The translations under genes were made by a program, and so were the position numbers. From positions 1-64,000 of the forward strand of contig JAKSUC010000012.1 in assembly GCA_024413595.1 (NCBI GenBank): a stretch of 64,000 nt of DNA, given 5' to 3'. The notes beneath the pieces are model-generated. The model saw nothing but the letters and a program-made list of their open reading frames with translations, was not told the DNA's origin and ran no database searches. This document shows, one piece after another, positions 60,877 to 64,000 of the stretch (the stretch's first letter is position 1; every line of letters starts with the position of its first letter). This stretch comes from Bacteroidales bacterium (GTDB taxonomy: Bacteria; Bacteroidota; Bacteroidia; Bacteroidales; UBA3824).

Positions 60877-62220
60877 TTAGATTAATCCAGCCATATAAAT
60901 AGGTAGATATAATATTCCGTTTTCCCATTTTAAATCTTTGGTGTAAATCAAGTATTTATTTTGAATTCTTGATGAATACTTTTCACAAAATTTATTCAAA
61001 GAAATATGAGATTTATAACCTGACGATTTTGCTTCAATTGGAGAAATTTTAAAACCTTCTGAAATTAAAAAATCTATTTCGTAATATTTTTTTGCATCAT
61101 CTGTTGGCATTGTATGGTAATACAAATCTTTGCAAGATGCTTTCAACATTTGAGCAATCATATTTTCGAAAACATATCCCAAATTTGCATCAAGTTTATC
61201 TCCAAGCAATTTTTCATAAATTATATTTTCTGTAAAATCTTTGTTTTTAAAAGCTAACGTAACAAATAAACCAGTATCTCCTATATACATTTTGTAACGA
61301 AAAGAATCTTTGGTAAGTGCAAGGTTGGTATTGGGATCATCTGAATGATACGCAATATTTACAGCCATTGAATCTTCTAATTGCTTTATTATATCTATAA
61401 TACGGTCTTGACGTTCATTTTTAATGGCTTGAGAAACAAAATATCTTGACGCATTTTTGCTTAATTGTTCAGGTATTGAATTAAAAATTGCTTTTGCTTT
61501 ACCCAAATCATTAAGTTTTATAAAATCTTCTTCATAAAGTTGAATAATATCTCGTTTTACCAAATCAACTTGACTTAAATTGTTAGTTTCTATATATTTA
61601 GATACTGCTTGAGGCATTCCTCCAACAAGCATATATAGTCTAAAATCTCGCATTATTTTTCTATGAGCTCCGTCGCCTAACGACATTTTTTTATTCAGAG
61701 CCATTTTTAATAACGGAATTGTTGTAGTGTCTCCAAGTGCCCATCTAAATTCTTCAAAATCCATTGGAAACATATCTATACGAGTTTCTTCTGATGGAAT
61801 CAAAATATTTTTGGTGCTTTTATGAACTGATATTAACGAGCCTGTTTCTATATAATCAAAGCGATGATCTTTAACTAAATGCTTTATGGCTTGGCGTGCT
61901 AATGGTTGTTTTTGTACTTCGTCAAATATGATAACTGATTTTCGTTCAAATAATTGAACTTGATATATAAATTGAAGTCTTGTAAAAAAATAATCTAAAT
62001 CAGAAATATCTTTAAACAATTCATGAACCTCTTCTTTTGCAACAGAAAAGTCTATCAAAAGATATGATTTATATTCTTTTTGAGCAAACATTTCTGCAAT
62101 TGTTGACTTGCCAATTCGGCGTGCTCCTTGAATCAAAACTGCAGTTTCTCCATTACGTTCCTTTTTCCAACGTAATAATTTGTCGTAAATTTTTCGTTTA
62201 AAGCGAGTTATCTTTTTCAT
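60877..62220 (-). CDS. AAA ATPase of the AAA_14/DUF4143 family
   Basis: About 447 residues from the ATG at 62220 (MKKITRFKRKIYDKLLRWKK). Walker A GARRIGKST (32-40), Walker B SVIIFDEVQKQ, sensor DYIETGSLISVHKS, then EETRIDMFPMDFEEFRWAL. The end YEIDFLISEGFKISPIEAKS has Asp, Glu and Lys of a PD-(D/E)XK-like site. A TTG further upstream (62241) overlaps the -7 box, so I reject it as start. The gene is a close paralog of 51346-52683 but has an unrelated array upstream. Confidence 0.87.
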   Translation of the reverse strand: MKKITRFKRKIYDKLLRWKKERNGETAVLIQGARRIGKSTIAEMFAQKEYKSYLLIDFSVAKEEVHELFKDISDLDYFFTRLQFIYQVQLFERKSVIIFDEVQKQPLARQAIKHLVKDHRFDYIETGSLISVHKSTKNILIPSEETRIDMFPMDFEEFRWALGDTTTIPLLKMALNKKMSLGDGAHRKIMRDFRLYMLVGGMPQAVSKYIETNNLSQVDLVKRDIIQLYEEDFIKLNDLGKAKAIFNSIPEQLSKNASRYFVSQAIKNERQDRIIDIIKQLEDSMAVNIAYHSDDPNTNLALTKDSFRYKMYIGDTGLFVTLAFKNKDFTENIIYEKLLGDKLDANLGYVFENMIAQMLKASCKDLYYHTMPTDDAKKYYEIDFLISEGFKISPIEAKSSGYKSHISLNKFCEKYSSRIQNKYLIYTKDLKWENGILYLPIYMAGLI

Positions 62221-62238
62221 ATCTGTCGAATTTTTATC

Positions 62239-62270
62239 CAAAGATAATCATTTTGTCAATTTCCGCCAAA
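62239..62270 (-). promoter_or_regulatory. Promoter of the ATPase gene, overlapping array G
   Basis: TATCTTTG (62239-62246) and TTTG (62267-62270), exactly 20 bp apart. The -33 TTTG is part of the first array unit, the same geometry as at 52703-52734. Confidence 0.75.
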
Positions 62271-62340
62271 TTTAAAACCCTGATTTTGTCAATTTCCGCC
62301 AAATTTAAAACCTATGTTTTGTCAATTTCCGCCAAATGTG
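62251..62340. repeat. Array G: three 33-bp units upstream of an ATPase gene
   Basis: Unit TTTTGTCAATTTCCGCCAAA followed by TTTAAAACC. GTCAAT recurs at 62255, 62288 and 62321, an exact 33-bp period. Units are almost identical. No CRISPR-like spacers are present. Confidence 0.9.
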
Positions 62341-62442
62341 TAGTAAAAATTATTTATACAAACTATAATTAAATATAGTTTTTTGTAATGATACATATAA
62401 CCAAATATATTTATTAAAGAGCTCTTAATTATTAATTCTTAA

Positions 62443-62949
62443 TTATTTTAGTTTCCTCATTAACCACAGTGCAAATATCAGATTTACAGCAACAACAATA
62501 GCTCCAATAATAGAATAAACCACCAATTTCCAACCTTCAAAATCAAATTGAATAGCAGTTTTGTATAATATGTAAATACTTATAGGTAAACAAATTATGC
62601 TTGTAGCAACACAAGGAACATATTTACGCATAAAAACGCATTGACCAATATGAACCAAAAGATGAATAGTAAAAGCGCAAAAAGTTCCCCACCAAAACAA
62701 CAACGCTGTTTCGTCATTGCTCAACATAACCCAAAAACATATTGCTAAACAACCAATTAATTCTTCTAAAATCGCAATTGCCATTCCCTTATTAGAATGA
62801 TATTGATAAAAATCGTAAAATTTGGGAACTTTATTTTTGATAAATTCCTTATTATTTTCAATCCATCGCCCCATTCCAATCAACTCTTCTGCATCGTGAA
62901 ACACAAAAAGCAACGGAAATAACCAAATTATATAATTGAAATGTGTCAT
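62443..62949 (-). CDS. HXXEE-domain membrane protein
   Basis: A 168-residue membrane protein with the N-terminal motif FVFHDAEELIGMGRWI (His-x-x-Glu-Glu) that names the HXXEE family. About five helices are predicted, and a second Glu pair stands in AILEELIGCLA. The conserved His and Glu suggest a metal-dependent enzyme in the membrane. Function unknown. It lies 25 bp after the HTH gene at 62975 and may be co-transcribed with it. Confidence 0.82.
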   Translation of the reverse strand: MTHFNYIIWLFPLLFVFHDAEELIGMGRWIENNKEFIKNKVPKFYDFYQYHSNKGMAIAILEELIGCLAICFWVMLSNDETALLFWWGTFCAFTIHLLVHIGQCVFMRKYVPCVATSIICLPISIYILYKTAIQFDFEGWKLVVYSIIGAIVVAVNLIFALWLMRKLK

Positions 62950-62974
62950 TTATAGTGTGAAAAAATGTAAATGT

Positions 62975-63337
62975 TTATGCTAATATTTCACTTGGTAAAA
63001 TGTCAAGTTCTTTACAAAGGAGACGTGCGATTTTCAAAGTCGGTTCTGCTTTTCCGTTAATATAATCAGAAATTCTACTTGAACTTATTCCGATTTTTTT
63101 TGCCAACGTTTTTTGAGACATTTCTTTTTCTTGAAGTTTTAATTGAATAAGTTCTGAAATTGAGGGAGTTCCAATAGGATAATGTTTATCTTCATATTCT
63201 TCTGCAAGATCCACAAGAATTGAAAATTCAATCATTAGTTTGTCATCTTCATTCATATCATCGGTAATTAATGGATTGAGTTCTTCTATTCGTTCCATTA
63301 CTACTTGATATTCACGTTCTGATTTAAGTTTGCACAT
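62975..63337 (-). CDS. HigA-like HTH antitoxin/regulator
   Basis: A 120-residue protein. The N-terminal half is acidic and helical (EREYQVVMERIEELNPLIT), the C-terminal half an XRE-type HTH (MSQKTLAKKIGISSSRISDY). This is the layout of HigA-type antitoxins of the family that pairs with HigB. No HigB-like toxin gene lies beside it; upstream there is only another HTH gene. It has a -7 box upstream (63377-63384). Confidence 0.8.
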   Translation of the reverse strand: MCKLKSEREYQVVMERIEELNPLITDDMNEDDKLMIEFSILVDLAEEYEDKHYPIGTPSISELIQLKLQEKEMSQKTLAKKIGISSSRISDYINGKAEPTLKIARLLCKELDILPSEILA

Positions 63338-63376
63338 GATAATTTGTGTTTAAATATTTACTTACATTTATTTCTA

Positions 63377-63384
63377 CAAAGATA
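63377..63384 (-). promoter_or_regulatory. -7 box of the HigA-like gene
   Basis: TATCTTTG on the minus strand, 39 bp before the ATG at 63337. The -33 element is weak. Confidence 0.45.
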
Positions 63385-63431
63385 AATCAAAAAATTTAAT
63401 TTTTGGGGAAATAACAATTCTGTAATGTTTA

Positions 63432-63722
63432 CTATTCTACACCAATAATTTTTTCTCCTAATACATTAGAAATTTTAGCAAGAGTTGATAGAGTAAAATT
63501 GTGTGTTCCACTCAACCATCGCGAAACTTCTGCCTCTGACCTGTGAATTTTCTTTGCAAAATCTCGTTGTGAAAGATTTTTATTTTTAAGAATTTGCGCT
63601 ATTTTATCAGCAATATCAAAAGATAAATTTACTTGAATATCAATTTCTTTCGGTATTGATGATAGGGCTGTTTCAAATATTTTTGATGTGGTGTGATATA
63701 AGGCAATGTTGTGAATTGTCAA
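63432..63722 (-). CDS. XRE-family HTH regulator
   Basis: A 96-residue regulator. The HTH lies at about residues 47-75 (LSQRDFAKKIHRSEAEVSRW), followed by LSGTHNFTLSTLAKISNVLG. This is a common Bacteroidales antitoxin-like type, normally preceded by a RelE/HigB toxin, which is absent here. The true start may be further inside, since the first 20 residues are not characteristic. Confidence 0.75.
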   Translation of the reverse strand: MTIHNIALYHTTSKIFETALSSIPKEIDIQVNLSFDIADKIAQILKNKNLSQRDFAKKIHRSEAEVSRWLSGTHNFTLSTLAKISNVLGEKIIGVE

Positions 63723-63889
63723 TTCGTTTATTGTATTATATACTGAATTTTATATGGAATTTGTAATTATTAATTACTTTACATTTAAAATTAAATGTTG
63801 ATGATTATATGTTATTTATATTAATAAAACAATAATAATTTAATATATTAAAAATAAACACTTATTAGTTCTTAGTATTTTTTTTATAA
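63723..63889. other. AT-rich spacer
   Basis: No gene seen. Confidence 0.4.
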
Positions 63890-63917
63890 AAAAGCCTATA
63901 ATTTTACATAGGCTTTT
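63890..63917 (-). terminator. Terminator at the right end
   Basis: Perfect 10-bp stem AAAAGCCTAT/ATAGGCTTTT with an 8-base loop, followed by T-rich sequence on the minus strand. It ends a transcript coming from beyond or near the window edge. Confidence 0.8.
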
Positions 63918-63919
63918 AG

Positions 63920-64000
63920 TGGAAAGATGAGACTTGAACTCATATCTTCCTATTAATTCTTCTTCTATCTTATTCGATAGAATTAACAAGATATTTTACT
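63920..64000 (-). other. tRNA-like or structured RNA, 5' end outside the window
   Basis: On the minus strand a T-arm-like hairpin (ATGAG, loop TTCAAGT, CTCAT) is followed by CTTTCCA and then the terminator, as at the 3' end of a tRNA gene. The sequence before it, however, folds into one long hairpin (ATATCTT/AAGATAT, TTAATTC/GAATTAA, CTATC/GATAG) and not into a normal anticodon arm. It may be a decayed tRNA, an odd long-arm tRNA or another small RNA. Confidence 0.35.

Noticed and set aside
63920-64000. Confident tRNA call
   Set aside because: Only the T arm fits; no acceptor partner or anticodon arm is visible within the window.

Overview
The window is AT-rich bacterial DNA that looks like a member of the Bacteroidales (Bacteroidetes). 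The support is: promoters of the Bacteroides type (TAnnTTTG at -7, TTTG near -33, about 20 bp apart) in front of many genes; few Shine-Dalgarno sites; a RicT (PSP1)-holB pair; an aryl-polyene/flexirubin-like ketosynthase operon; a GH9 cellulase; DUF4230 lipoproteins; and many families common in gut Bacteroidales. I do not assign a genus.

Layout. 1-1924: two tandem Rpn-family nuclease genes, one cut by the window edge. 1950-9007: nine tightly packed minus-strand genes of a small type II ketosynthase operon (three active-looking ketosynthases, a chain-length-factor-like partner, a half-size ketosynthase-like protein, two ACPs, an LpxL-like acyltransferase, an EamA-like protein). It follows directly on RicT and the DNA polymerase III delta' gene (9019-11956). 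12142-14745: a secreted GH9 cellulase. 16822-31537: a two-component system facing a seven-gene exporter operon (TolC, two thioredoxin-domain proteins, HlyD-type adaptor, MacB-type permease, ATPase, second permease). A 17-bp palindrome, TGTC-N9-GACA, occurs upstream of three genes of that operon and is a good candidate regulator site. 32398-39066: small genes (YARHG protein, acetyltransferases, cupin, sugar acetyltransferase, MerR regulator) with decayed fragments and a broken PIN toxin module. 39326-64000: an accessory region rich in ATPase genes, toxin-antitoxin-like genes, a DUF1016 nuclease, acetyltransferases, remnants and a likely structured RNA.

Main discovery. Seven intact genes and one broken gene encode single-protein AAA ATPases with a C-terminal PD-(D/E)XK-like nuclease region (families ATPase_2/DUF234 and AAA_14/DUF4143). 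Each has its own short tandem repeat array, often palindromic, directly upstream of its start and overlapping or touching its promoter. Array sequence differs at every locus, even between close paralogs, but the period is fixed within a locus: 53, 33, 22, 52, about 33, 33, 33 and 64 bp. These values are close to 2, 3, 5 or 6 turns of B-DNA. This suggests that each ATPase, or a partner, recognises its own array: self-specific operators, iteron-like sites or mobile-unit ends.

A second pattern is accessory genes set between direct repeats of 40-114 bp that duplicate a terminator, promoter or array, so that neighbouring genes keep their signals. It is seen around the 198-aa gene, the PIN module, two ATPase genes and a DUF4160/DUF2442 pair; a third ATPase gene has its palindromes on both sides.
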